Of a stretch of DNA of 64,000 bases, positions 46,620 to 57,789 are shown piece by piece. The translations under genes were made by a program, and so were the position numbers. Source of the DNA: Spongilla lacustris (taxonomy: Eukaryota > Porifera > Demospongiae > Spongillida > Spongillidae); contig OX442430.1 in assembly GCA_949361645.1 (NCBI GenBank), forward strand, positions 2,341,856-2,405,855, given 5' to 3'. Under the pieces are notes generated by a model. That model saw only the letters and a program-made list of their open reading frames with translations, was not told the origin of the DNA and did not search any database. Position 1 is the stretch's first letter. Each line of letters begins with the position of its first letter.

Positions 46620-46830
46620 AGTAGCCTGTGTCTGAGATGGCCCTTGAAAGAAGAGCCCTCACATTTGCCCTAACAAGGGTCATGCTCAACCTCTGATATA
46701 GGGCTGTGACAGATGCAGACTTTGGGCAGTTCAATTATGTTGTGACGAATGACCACATCGCCCCCATGCTTGCATGTCAAAGCATGACGGCCTAAAGGGT
46801 CCAAAGAATGCGCTATGCGCTTTTCGATAC
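46620..46830 (-). pseudogene. LINE 3' fragment with internal deletion
   Basis: The minus strand reads SLDPLGRHALTCKHGGDVVI then RHN, and jumps to SASVTALYQRLSMTLVRANV then RALLSRA. The core of the endonuclease between RHN and the last helix is missing. A short ATTATTATTAT tract lies just beyond the 3' side (46499-46511). Confidence 0.7.
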
Positions 46831-46933
46831 AAACATACGAATTCGATGCGCTTTTCCGATTCGATACAAACACTGTGACTGAACGCTACTCATGTGCGAT
46901 CAGATCGCTCCGCTATCAGTGTGCGCTTAAAAT

Positions 46934-47102
46934 CACAAGAAAACACTCAGATTATTGAAGAACGAGTAACGTGCCACGTCATGTGAATACAGTGGGATTT
47001 ATTGAAGGGGGGGGGGGGGGGGGGGGGGGGACCGGGACGTGCCCCCGGTGCCGCCCCTCCCCCCCCCCCCCCCCCCCCCCCCCCCCCATGGATCCGTCAC
47101 TG
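46934..47102. mobile_element. hAT-like element end with G and C tracts, copy B
   Basis: Related to 18907-19051: ACAAGAAAACACTCAGATTA, GTGCCACGTCATGTGAATAC, a G tract (47007-47030), CGTGCCCCCGGTGCCGC, a C tract (47059-47087) and the end ATGGATCCGTCACTG. The minus-strand end is CAGTGACGGATCCAT. Confidence 0.55.
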
Positions 47103-47524
47103 AGCATAAAGTTAACTCGTACCACCTCGTTCCCCATCCAATAGAACCTCGTTCCCCATCGAATGAAATTTAGCGTTATCGAATGAAAAATAGTATACGG
47201 TATCGAATAGGCTATTGAAAGTGAAACAAATTTCCAAAGCGCCCAGCCCGGCGGCCCAGACACACAAAGGAGCCTGTCCATTGTTCGACTTTATACACTA
47301 CAACTTATACCAGACACTGGCAGACGCGTGGGATTGCCGCAACAGGTATAAATTCTTGTCCATTTTGACTCCACTCATGTAAGCAGCTTTGAGGAAAGCA
47401 ATGGGTCAGGGGACTTCAAAGAAGGTAAACACTTACGTAACTGTAAATGTATAGCTGAAGTCACCGCGGGCAAGGATTTACAGCACTCAAAACAATATGT
47501 ATGGGTCGTGCATGCATAGACCAG

Positions 47525-47710
47525 CAGTGGCGGATCCAGGAATTGGGAGCGGGGGAGGGGCACGGAGGGTGTGGCAAGGGATGGGGCGAAACAGGAGGCG
47601 GAGCCGCCCCGCGGAGGTTGCGGGAGGGGGGCACCGACGCCTCCCGCTCAGTTATGGGGTCTGGGGCGGAGCCACAGCGCCAACGCCTTTTGCGTTGAAA
47701 TTCCCCCCAA
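47525..47710 (+). mobile_element. hAT-like element left end
   Basis: Begins CAGTGGCGGATCCAGGAATT and continues as G-rich sequence (GCGGGGGAGGGGCACGGAGG). No partner end found to the right. Confidence 0.4.
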
Positions 47711-49620
47711 AGTAGGTAAAAAAATGCACCAAAAACGCGATAATTCTATCTACATGTAGATGCACTCATATTCATACTTGGCCCTGACCGGTTCACGTGT
47801 ATGATTAGATACTTGCAAGTAGCCCACTTCTGTGGTAGCTATCTGAAGTCTTTTATCTCTGTGTGTGCATATATACACGTGTACACTTTATATGGATACG
47901 TATTTGAGTTAGCTAGAAATATTGTGTCAGTTATTGAATGTACAATGACCAAAAGAAACGATGGGGATTCCTCCTGACAAAACATTGCACTATTTCATTC
48001 TCGTCGATTGGAATATCGTAATTTATCGTGTATCATGACTTGACACCAAGGTTGGAAGTGCACTTCGGTTATTGGCCTTTGTGTAGAAACGATGTAATAT
48101 CATGCATCCGATGGCAAACCTTCCCCATCTTTCTCGTTAGGTCGCTTTTGACTCAGAAGCTCCATCAGATCTATCAGTCCAGAATAACTTCAACTTTAAA
48201 AAAACCCAGTAAACAATAATTTCAATTTTGATAGTATAGATTTACTACATTGGCCTACATTGAAATGAATACATTTCCATTACCTATATGTTCATGTAAA
48301 CTGCAAGTTGATGCCACAATTCAATACCTTTCCTGGAATTATAAATTATCGTATTTACTATATTTCCTGTAAATGAACAGCCGAATTTCTGGGAAGGAAA
48401 TATGATATATACGTATGGAAATATGATGTTTTCATAAACCGTATAGAAGGTTAAACCTTCCTTAAGCCTGCATCTTATAATTGATCTTAGAATAGTATAA
48501 TCGTGATTAAAATATACAGTAAAAGCACATAATAACTACGATGTTCATAAAGGAAGCAGTCTAGAAAAGCGCAATACTTCAGTTATAAATAAAGATGATA
48601 CGATTTTTAGCTAAGGATGCACTTTGTGCAATGCTCTTCCAGATATCTTTTAGAATAGACCTACCTGTACTGTCATTTTTAAAAATTACACCAACCACTT
48701 TCCTGCAGTTTAGAACCTTTTTTGGCTTCTCCTGTATACACCTAACCAACTCAGGGCAGTTTAGGCATGGGTTCTCAATAGAAACCTTTTTTCTAGCACA
48801 GTTGCTATGCACTGTGATATATTTAAATTATGGATACATAATATTAAAGCCCGTATTAAACTCGATATAGTATATGCATGATGTTGTCACGCTGACATGG
48901 GCAATTAATCAATATATACCTTAACCATATGGAATCAAATATGGAACTGAAGACATGACAGTAATGTCTTAAAAACTTTAGTATATATTTCACTTACTAT
49001 GGACTACATAAGTGCTGGTAGGACCTTTCTGAATTCAGTCTTAGCGGACAGATAAATTTAATAACGCTCTAAAGTTTGGGCCTTAATCAACTAATACTCA
49101 CAGTAACTTGGTAATCAATATCATAATTGTCTAGTCCTACTGCAATTCGGTAAGTACAATGACTCTAGAGTTTTATGGTAGATGTAAGAAAAATTAACTG
49201 GCACGGCATCAACTCCGTGCGCGTTGCTTTCGTTGAATACTACCTCCATTTTCGTGCGCCGCCATGTAACTAGGTTACACATGCGTGCCGCTATGGCGGG
49301 ATAAGCCCGCGTTCGTTCTGCTACTGGGTAATAGTGGAGCGTACCTATGTTTTTTTAATCACCAGCCTTTTTAAAAAGTATGTACAGTATAAAAAGTGTT
49401 TGTGGGTTCTGCTGACACAGATACGACCCACAAACCACATTCTAAACGATTGTGGGTTTTGTGGCTGCTAACATATATTTGTACACCCACACACATAAAC
49501 AAAGCATCAATGTCAAAATTGTTACAACTGCAAATCTGTGAGCTCTCTAGGGCAATGCAGAAAAAGCTCCACACAACATTGAGGAATGTGATGAAACTCC
49601 TCTGTATACCCCCTACATGT
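47710..49620. other. Gene-poor stretch
   Basis: AT-rich with short frames. On the minus strand ATGGCGGCGCACGAAAATGG (about 49264-49245) looks like a translation start but runs only 18 codons to a stop, so I do not call it. Confidence 0.35.
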
Positions 49621-49639
49621 TTTCTCCTGTATGTTATTA

Positions 49640-50685
49640 TATGGTGCAGTATGAAGAGGGAAGATGGGTGTGGTGTGAGGAGGGAAGATGGGTGTGGTGT
49701 GAGGGAAGATGGGTGTGGTGTGGGGAGGGAAGATGGGTGTGGTGTGAGGAGGGAAGATGGGTGTGGTGTGAGGAGGGAAGATGGGTGTGGTGTGAGGAGG
49801 GAAGATGGGTGTGGTGTGAGGAGGGATTGTGTGTGGTGTGAGGAGGGAAGATGGGTATGGTGTGAGGAGGGAAGATGGGTGTGGTATGAGGAGGGAAGGT
49901 GGGTGTTGTGAGGAGGGAAGATGGGTGTTGTGAGGAGGGAAGATAGGTGTGGTGAGGAGGGAAGTTGGGTGTGGTGCAAGAACAGAACATGGGTGTGGTG
50001 TGAGGTGGGAAGATGGGTGTGGTGTGAGGAGGGAAGATGGGTGTGGTGTGAGGAGGGAAGATGGGTGCCGTTTTGAAGGGAAGATAGGTGTGGTGAGAGG
50101 GAAGTTGGGTGTGGTGCAAGAACGGAACATGGGTGTGGTGTGAGGAGGGAACATGAGGGTGGTGTGAGGAGAGAACATGTGTGGTGTGAGGAGGGAACAT
50201 GGGTGTGGTGTGAGGAGGGAGCATGGGTGAGGTGTGAGGAGGGAATATGGGTGTGGTGTGAGGAGGGAACATGGGTGTGGTGTGAGGAGGGAACATGGGT
50301 GTGAATGTGAGGAGGGAACATAGGTGTACATGAGTGTGGTGTGAGGAGGGAACATGAGTGTGGTGTGAGGAGGCAAAAGGTGTTGTGTGAGGAAGGAACG
50401 TGGGTGTGATGTGAGGAGGGAACATGGGTGTGATGTGAGGAGGGAACATGAGTGAATGTGATGAGGGAACATAGGTATGGTGTGAGGAGGGAACATGAGG
50501 GTGGTGTGAGGAGAGAACATGTGTGGTATGAGGAGGGAACATGGGTGTGGTGTGAGGAGGGAACATGGGTGTGGTGTGAGGAGGGTACATGAGTGTGGTG
50601 TGAGAAGGGAACAGGTATGGTGTGAGGAGGGAACAGGTGTGGTTTGAGGAGGGAACAGGTGTGGTGTGAGGAGGGAACATAGACC
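49640..50685. repeat. ~24-bp minisatellite (GGTGTGGTGTGAGGAGGGAA)
   Basis: About 1.05 kb of units of GGTGTGGTGTGAGGAGGGAA plus GATG or CATG. An inner block (about 49945-50160) is repeated at larger scale. The long minus-strand frames (PSSHHTHVPSSHHT) are repeat artefacts. Confidence 0.9.
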
Positions 50686-50689
50686 AAAT

Positions 50690-52467
50690 GGCATCCTTTT
50701 GAATTGGAACAGGCCCATACCGGGGCCTGGGGAGAAAGCTGTCTTTTCTTGGTCTTCTTGGTTTCACTGGCACTTGCCAGTATCAGCTGTGCAAGTCCAA
50801 TGTGGTAAAGACAGTATCTCCAGACAGTCTGTCTTGCACCTCATCAATTAGTGGAAGAGGGTATGCATCCTTGTGTGTCATATTGTTTAGTTCGCAGTAG
50901 TCAATGCATAGTTGGATTTCACCCATCGTCTTTCGCACGTAGACTGCAGGGGCCATCCATTGGCTTCTGCTCTCCTTGATTATGCCCGTTTCTTATCTAG
51001 TGTTCCACCTCTTCCTGGAAGTGAACTGGTATTCTCCTAAGAGGAAGGCGTGCTGGTGGTACTGTGTTGATGTGATGGGTAGCAGCCTTGGTCACACCCA
51101 GATGAATGGAGAGTAGATCATTGAATTCCTTAACCACAGAATTGAAGCATGGTCTGACATATGCTGGGGCTTCTATGCCTGTGTGATCTCTAAATGCTGG
51201 TATGGTGCATTTGTCCACGATGTTGGTGTCCGGATTGTTGATTTCTGCGACACTGCAAGCTTGATTCCTCTTCTTGGCCTGTCTTGCCCATAGGTTGGAG
51301 TGGCCGTCATCCATAGTGTGGCTTTGTGTCCTGCTTTCTGCACTTGGAGGGGGAAGCACTGTGACCAGAGTTGTTCGAAAGTCTAGCAGCAGTCCTTGTT
51401 GTTGCAAAAAGTGAACACCAAGTATAGCAGCAGCAACCAGGTTTTTAACAACCAGGAAGTCATGCACGCGGTCTACCATATTCAACTTCACCCAGGCCAT
51501 TACATGGTACAATATGGGGAGGTCCTCTCCTGCAGCCGTCACTACTCGTACATTCTGTGATGGCTTGTCTTTCACGACCGTGTTCATTCCCGTTAGTGCT
51601 TCCTCACAAATCAGTGACACTGAGGACCCTGAATCCAACACTATGTCCAGTTCTTTGTCTCCTATTCCATTATTGTAGATGCTTCACTTTTTGGGGTGGC
51701 TATGACAATGAGTTTATGCGGGCTCATTAATTTACGGGGTGGCTGTTGCCCGCTGCAGACATCCCTCTGAAGTTTCCCTGTTGATTCCTTGTGTTCAGCT
51801 GCGGTCAGAGGTAGCGACAATTTCGACGAATGTGTCCCGGTTTTCTGCAATTGAAGCATCGTACGGGCCTAGAGTTGGGCTGCTGGTTTCTTGGGCATGT
51901 GCTCAGAGCTTCCATTTGCTATTTGCTCAATGAGCTGTTCCATGACACAATCTTTGCTGACTCTAGGTTTTTCAGCAGGTGTACTTACCGTTGCCACCAC
52001 CTGCTCATCCTCCAACGACATTAGTAGCTTCTCTCGTTCAAAAGTGGTCTGAAACGTAGTAGTATCTCCCACGGCTTGCAACTGTTTACTAATGGTGCCA
52101 GGAAGCCCTGCTAGAAACTGGTGTATTGTTCACTGCACCTTTACTCCAGCATCAAGCCTTGGCATTGCTAGGTCTAGTAGTTGCTTCAGATAATGCAAAA
52201 ACAGCGACAATGCATCACCCAGAATGAGCTTTCTCTGTCGGAACTGCTCTATCGTCATAAACATGTTTGGCGTGATTCGCAAGACAAGCGTCTCATTGAC
52301 TTTTGCGTAGCAAGCACTTCCCCTTCCAGTAAGGTCAGTAGTTTTGTAGCTCTATTGTCGTTGTCTCATTCGTTAGCGTCACAGCAGATGTCAAACCTTG
52401 TGAACCATTCGGAAATGTTTCCCGATCCAAAGGGCTTGGGTAAGATGACGTGGTTGCTGGCTGCCAT
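50690..52467 (-). pseudogene. Ty3/gypsy-like LTR retrotransposon relic (gag, protease, start of RT)
   Basis: Minus strand. The gag start reads MAASNHVILPKPFGSG (ATG at 52467-52465), followed by SEWFTRFDICCD and later FLAGLPGTISKQLQAVGD. A CCHC zinc knuckle (CFNCRKPGHIRRNC) lies at 51858-51817. An aspartic protease opens with LDSGSSVSLI near 51638 and continues to AAAILGVHFLQQQGLLLDF. A pre-RT linker (LPLRRIPVHFQEEVEH) is followed by decayed RT up to QFKRMPFGLC near 50690, where the minisatellite begins. It has frameshifts and stops, no integrase, and no LTRs I can prove. Dead. Confidence 0.75.
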
Positions 52468-52775
52468 TCTCTGCTATCAATGTAACTACGATCACTGCAA
52501 CTCAGATCAGAGCTCAACAAAAAACTGCGTGACAATGAAAAATACAAGCTTGATCTGGCCTAGTACAATGCACACACATACATGTATATATACTAAGTAA
52601 TGAATGTTCTAGAATGTTCTACTTGGTGATCTGTTTTCCATGTGCATAGGTCATGCCTCCAATTGTCACCTAACATTATGTCAGCCCTTCTACACATGCA
52701 AATGATCATGATCATTTGTATGGGTGGTACTTAACAGCATGTGCATCTAAATGGTATAAATTGTTCCAATTGTAG

Positions 52776-52816
52776 GATGAAAATGGAAACACACCAGATC
52801 GCCTAACTACACAAAG
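52776..52816 (+). CDS. Ankyrin-repeat gene (Mind bomb-like), exon a
   Basis: 41 bases (DENGNTPDRLTTQ) between acceptor TTGTAG and donor GTATTG. It ends in phase 2 and joins exactly to the next exon. DENGNTPDRL resembles the start of an ankyrin unit. Confidence 0.5.
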
Positions 52817-52878
52817 GTATTGCTTCTAATATTCGTAGAAGTACTCAATACAATAGTTGCAGTATAATTTTATTATAG

Positions 52879-53038
52879 GGATTATGATGAAATGGTGGAG
52901 CCTTGGTTAAATGCTGGAACAAATGTCAATGCAATAAATGACAGTGGTATCACACCTCTTATGACAGCTGCAAAAAAGGGAAATCAAGAAGTCATGAAGA
53001 TGTTATTGAAGCAACCAAATATAGATCCCCAGCAGCAG
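52879..53038 (+). CDS. Ankyrin-repeat gene, exon b
   Basis: 160 bases after acceptor TTATAG and before the donor at 53039. It reads DYDEMVEPWLNAGTNVNAIN then DSGITPLMTAAKKGNQEVMK and MLLKQPNIDP. G-TPLMTAA-GN-EV---LL is a classic ankyrin repeat. Phase is consistent with exons a and c. Confidence 0.7.
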
Positions 53039-53086
53039 GTAAATGACCCATTGCTTATGTTGCACAATTCCAAAATCTACACATAG

Positions 53087-53238
53087 GATGCATATGGAAA
53101 CACAGCTCTCCACTTTGCTGTAGCTGGAGAGAAAGTTGAAAGCATCTCAATACTCTTGGAAGCTGGTGCAATTCCAACAGTGAGAAATGTAAAAGGCTTC
53201 ACACCAATGCACGAGGCTGCTAAGAGGGGATTAGTATC
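53087..53238 (+). CDS. Ankyrin-repeat gene, exon c
   Basis: 152 bases after acceptor ACATAG and before donor GTAAGT. It reads DAYGNTALHFAVAGEKVESI then SILLEAGAIPTVRN and VKGFTPMHEAAKRGLV. This covers one full ankyrin repeat plus the start of another. D-GNTALH-A---------ILLEAGA-----N--GF---H-AA-RG is similar to the ankyrin region of Mind bomb E3 ligases. Confidence 0.7.
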
Positions 53239-54035
53239 GTAAGTTATTTCCCCTTATTTCATTATTATAATCATACATGTACACCACACCAGGTGTATGC
53301 ATGCACATGTTCTGAACATAAGTAATATCTAGCCTCCTGTTGAGGGAATAGGGATAGGAACAGAAGACTATGTAAGATAGTATGTGGCAACACAACAAGA
53401 TGACATATATCAAGGCAGCAACTAAGTCAAACTTGACCTGTATACCATGATTGCTTATTGTTCAAAAAACAAAAACAAATTGTAATATTAGGCAACAACA
53501 AAGCAGATGAATTATGTGGGAGGTCGAAGTGTATCAGCTGTGGTGTTGGCCAACCATATGTGCACACTGGTTTATATGTAGTGGTGATGCAGACATTTGT
53601 TACTTAATGCATAATTAATACTTACATTATATAGGCCAATATCATTTATGTAACCATTAATAAGTTATTAAATAATAAACATCTGTTATACATATTTACT
53701 ACAATTTAATGCGTTTCACTTGGCTATCAAGGCCAATATTTGGCATAATTTGAAGTTAGAGCTCGAATTATGATAGTTTAGGGAGTTTTTAAAATAAAGT
53801 CTAAAGGTTATATCCTGACCCCATGTCATGGTCTTTAACCACTGTGGCCGGGGTTACAGGATTCAAAACACCTATGAGGCTATCCCAGCACAAGCCAATG
53901 TTGAAACAATTGGTTCTGCATTAACCCCACAACTTCTGTAGCATATTTGATAATCAATTTAGCTGGTAAACCGTTAACCCCACAACTACTCACACACTGA
54001 CCACACCCTAATGGTCAGTTCATTCATTTCTGCAG

Positions 54036-54162
54036 CATCATTGAGATATTCATCAAACTCACACCGAAATATATCAACACAAAGATTGATGAGGGATATA
54101 CAATGCTTGACGTCGCTGCTCTGATGGGCAACATCTATGTTGTCAATGCTCTGGCTGCTTCA
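54036..54162 (+). CDS. Ankyrin-repeat gene, exon d
   Basis: 127 bases after acceptor TTCTGCAG and before donor GTGAGT. It reads IIEIFIKLTPKYINTKIDEG then YTMLDVAALMGNIYVVNALA. The spacing K--YI--K-DEGYT-L--AAL--N matches the Mind bomb repeat containing WIVDEKKDDGYTALHLAAL (from memory). Downstream exons were not found before the window changes to transposons, and upstream exons would lie beyond the gypsy relic. The MIB identity is tentative; a generic ankyrin protein is the alternative. Confidence 0.65.
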
Positions 54163-54453
54163 GTGAGTTGTGTTTTAATATTATCTTATACTGTGAAATT
54201 TTATCATAGGGCAAAATATCGATGTATTAAGATGAGTAAACAAAATATCTTCTACACATATTTTCTATGTAATAGTATTTAATAAAAGGGTGATGGAGGT
54301 TCTTATTAAAATGTCCCTTTGGTATCCAAGAGAGCAAAAAGAAATAAATTGGTTTGCCTTACCTGTTGCAGCATTGCCACATCTAGTGACTACAGCCATT
54401 GTCGGTCATTCATGTGTCTTGTGTATGAAGTTATTTTTTGTTCAGGTATAAAA

Positions 54454-55114
54454 GCGTTTCTTTACTAGCAATTGCAATTCGGATCGATCCAGATTGAGGG
54501 TATGTTTACACCAGCTAATTAGCATTCATCGACCAAACCGAATCAATGCAGTTAAGGGCGTACCCATGATAGAAAATGCCTGCTGTTCTGGAGTTTGGAG
54601 GAAATTCGCGCACATTTGGTGGGGATCTGGGTAGGGGGGGGGGGGGGAGATGTGCAATGACAGCTCAATGGAGTTGTATGCAACAAGTTAATGAATCTGT
54701 CAGCGGATAGCTACTGCACTGCGTGTATGATCGTACATGGAAGCAGTGCGTCCTGAAGATGAAAAACCTAGTGCAGAAATATAAGCATGCATGATCCATA
54801 CAATTAGGGCCTATACGAGACGTAAACGCGCACAGGTACTAGGTTAAGGATCCTAATGGAGGTAGTAATAACAGGACAAGGCCACGTGTCCCTTTTTTCC
54901 TAAGGTGACTTTTGCGTAGCTCCATGTACGCCACTAAGCAAATGTATGTCTTTCCCAGCGGGTTTTATGTGGACTCAAGACAGCGGCCATTAAGTATCAC
55001 TATTGGCATGCCCTAACTGCATCGATTTGGTTTGGTCGATGAATGCTAATTAGCTAGTGTGGATGCACCCTCAATCCGGATCGATCTGGATTGTGGTTGG
55101 TAGTGAAGAAACGC
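54454..55114. mobile_element. MITE-like element with ~125-bp terminal inverted repeats
   Basis: GCGTTTCTTTACTA at 54454 is mirrored at 55114, and similarity runs for about 125 bases (ATCGATCC...ATTGAGGGT, CTAATTAGCATTCATCGACC). The centre has a G tract (54637-54648) and no coding sequence. It lies downstream of ankyrin exon d. Confidence 0.7.
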
Positions 55115-56200
55115 CTTAACTTCGACAACCTGCCAAATTCATATCCACTTCGCACTCAAATTTCTCAAACGTTTGTACCTGCTAAAGATACATATCGCAA
55201 TGTACATAAGATACATATAGATTTGCGCAATCCCGGGATTCTCCTGCGCAAATACTGGATCCATGGTTTGTGGTACAATGCATGGATTGGCCGCACAATA
55301 CTGGGATTGCTCATGCGCAAAGCATGGATCGTGACAATCCGGGGATTGCCGTGCACAAAGCATAGATCAGACAGATCTGTAATATATTAGTGATGGCCGG
55401 GTAACGAATAATGAGTACATCCACATTACTTCATATCAAGTAACATTCATTTACAGTACAAATAATAGGCCTATGATGTACAACACAATTGTTCTCTACT
55501 GATGAGACACTAAGTACAGCGAACTGCGCCATAGTTCATAGCTCTTGATAATGTGCTTAGGTTCATCACATATTGGCACAGCAGTACCATTTGTACAGTT
55601 GCTTGGTAAGCCTCCAATAATGCTACAAAATATATTTCCCCTGAGATATCACTGTTTCATCACCATCACAAATATATGGACAAATTATAAATTTTAACGA
55701 TTTCATGCCGAATACATTAATTAGCGTAAAATTTAAATATACGAGTTATGCTGAATACACAGAATAGTGTACAGCCAATGTTCATATTAATAACATGCAT
55801 GATCTGCGGTTTGGTTAGAGAGAATCTACGTCTAGCCAGAGTCATCAGTTCTTCAGCTTCATTTATCAACCAAGTTTGACCCCAGGTAATATCCGATAAT
55901 TTCATGCTAGATCGGTTGTTAACATGCACTTTGCATGTGCATAAAAGACAATATTATGGCAAAATGGCAGTGTGCTGAAATGAGGTTGTCGTTTGAGGAG
56001 GTTTTGAAAGTGAAGTGAAGAGACACAAAGTTTGAAGTGCGGTTCGTGCCACCTCTTGACGAATTATGGCTGAAACAGATTGCATTTACAAGTGGCACCT
56101 ACTGTAACTATCCCTTGTTAGCTGTCTGCAAGCAAACTGTTCACATATACAATGTCAATGCAAATGACTCACTGTGTTTACCTGTGTATAACTATCGATA
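55115..56200. other. No gene seen; GGGATT/ATGCGCAAA repeats
   Basis: Around 55220-55370, phrases such as TGCGCAAA, CATGGAT and GGGATT recur, suggesting an old tandem repeat. The rest has only short frames. Confidence 0.35.
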
Positions 56201-56209
56201 CATGAAAGA

Positions 56210-56440
56210 CCAATCATGCAAAGCGTGCTCAGTATCTTGCTGGCTATATCAAAGGCTTGCCATTGCTTTGCAGAAGAACAATGCCCGTGCAATGATTGCT
56301 AGGCAGCCTCTTGTTTAGTAGTGTAGTTTATTTTGTTGTGTCTCATGTTTTGTGCATTTGCATGTATACATATATTCATTTGTACTTTGCTTGTAACCGT
56401 TGTATTGTTTCATAATAATAATAATAATAATATTTCTCAA
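56210..56440 (+). pseudogene. LINE 3' end fragment with (AAT)n tail
   Basis: The plus strand reads LYQRLAIALQKNNARAMIAR and stops, matching the last helix of the LINE endonuclease region (RLNLVLVRANARALLSR in fragment 2). An (ATA)n tract at about 56412-56432 follows. Confidence 0.5.
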
Positions 56441-56493
56441 TGCATTGTACAGATGTTGGTATACTCAGAGTGATTAATGTTAGATTGACCGCA

Positions 56494-57022
56494 CGCCTAC
56501 ATGTAGGCGAATAACGTGGTTTTAACCTACATGTAGGCATTATACTGTATTGCGACCTGTGGTCCTCGCACTGAATGGCGCATAAAACTTTCAGCTCTAA
56601 TAATGTACCACTAAACCATTGGGCTTCATTTTTAAATCGCTTCGGAGACTCTTAAACCATCGGCTCTGTAGATATTCGATCGAGATGGAGGAGCGTATAA
56701 AAATTGCCTACGATCTTGATGGCGGATGGCATAAATTTTGGAAATCGTGTGTGTTTGGCAATAAGATGTCAAAAAATGGCTGTCTAACCAACGAAAAAGC
56801 TTATCGCAAGGTTTTGAGAAAATTAGAACAACTTGAGTAAAAGAGGGGCGTGTCCGAACCAGAGCGTACGTAGTAGCTTACGTTGTTTTCTGACACCACC
56901 TTGCAAGTAGCCCTCTTTGCTGTACTGATTATGCTTATTTCAAGCATTGGCTATTTGTTCATTGTTTGGAATAACGCGATTTGCAACGCCTACATGTAGA
57001 TTAACGCGCCTACATGTAGTGG
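56494..57022. mobile_element. Putative TIR element built on CCTACATGTAGG palindromes
   Basis: Each end carries two palindromic boxes: CGCCTACATGTAGGCG at 56494-56509 and CCTACATGTAGG at 56526-56537 on the left, with related boxes at about 56990 and 57010 on the right. The spacer sequences are inverted relative to each other. A 73-codon ORF lies between. Confidence 0.4.
56619..56840 (+). CDS. Unrecognised 73-codon ORF inside the palindromic element
   Basis: Reads ...YSIEMEERIKIAYDLDGGWH then KFWKSCVFGNKMSKNGCLTN, with a lysine-rich end. An internal ATG (ATGGAGGAG, codon 23) has a better start context. No family recognised. Its place between inverted palindromes may mean it belongs to the element. 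Confidence 0.25.
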   Translation: MGFIFKSLRRLLNHRLCRYSIEMEERIKIAYDLDGGWHKFWKSCVFGNKMSKNGCLTNEKAYRKVLRKLEQLE

Positions 57023-57789
57023 TCGACCTATCGTTAAGGCACACGGTTGTATGCGGCTGGAAACTAAGTCAATAATTAGATCATTTACGGTATTACCATA
57101 TATTTCTTAACTGATGGCTCATTATAGACATCTGATGTTTAAAAGCAAACCATAACTCACCAGAACTAGCAAATCAAAAAGTGAAAACGAACTCAAACAC
57201 TGCATTCCTTTTCCTGTCATGTCCAGTCAATGCGCACAATTGAAATTCCACATAGATAGCATGCGCATACCGTTTAGCAAGGTCACGCGATACGTATTTA
57301 GAAGGAGGGCGTTACTAAATGCGACGACGTAGCCTTTGGTGACTGAACTAGAAGGTATGAGTACTACAGCGATGCTCAGGAGGCATGTGGCTACCAGAAT
57401 TTACTAACCTGAAGTGGCAACGCATTTTCTGTCACCACGAACAAGCTGAGTGTATTGCATGAATAATCGACGTACGTTGTGGTTTTGCCCTATACATTAT
57501 AGGTATGGATTACAATTTCCATACATTGCAGAGTGTGTGGGCAGAGGCTAACGAAGTACAGGGCAAAGAAAAGAACCAGCTCTGAGTGCATAGCATTCTC
57601 AGCTGAGCTGAAAATAGCTTTTGACATTTGACACATCTCGGGATGATGTAACCCTGAGATGTTCTGCATGCAATGTAAGCTGGGTATGTAGAGAACCATC
57701 TGTGCCATCATAAAGTGAGTGCATCACAAATGTGTAGTGATGCTATTTGAGTGGCAAAACAATTAAACATATGACATCATAAGAGGTCA

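Noticed and set aside
49371..50773. Minus-strand frames of 378-438 codons rich in PSSHHT/SLLTPH
   Set aside because: They follow the 24-bp minisatellite. A repeat unit divisible by three keeps several frames open at once.
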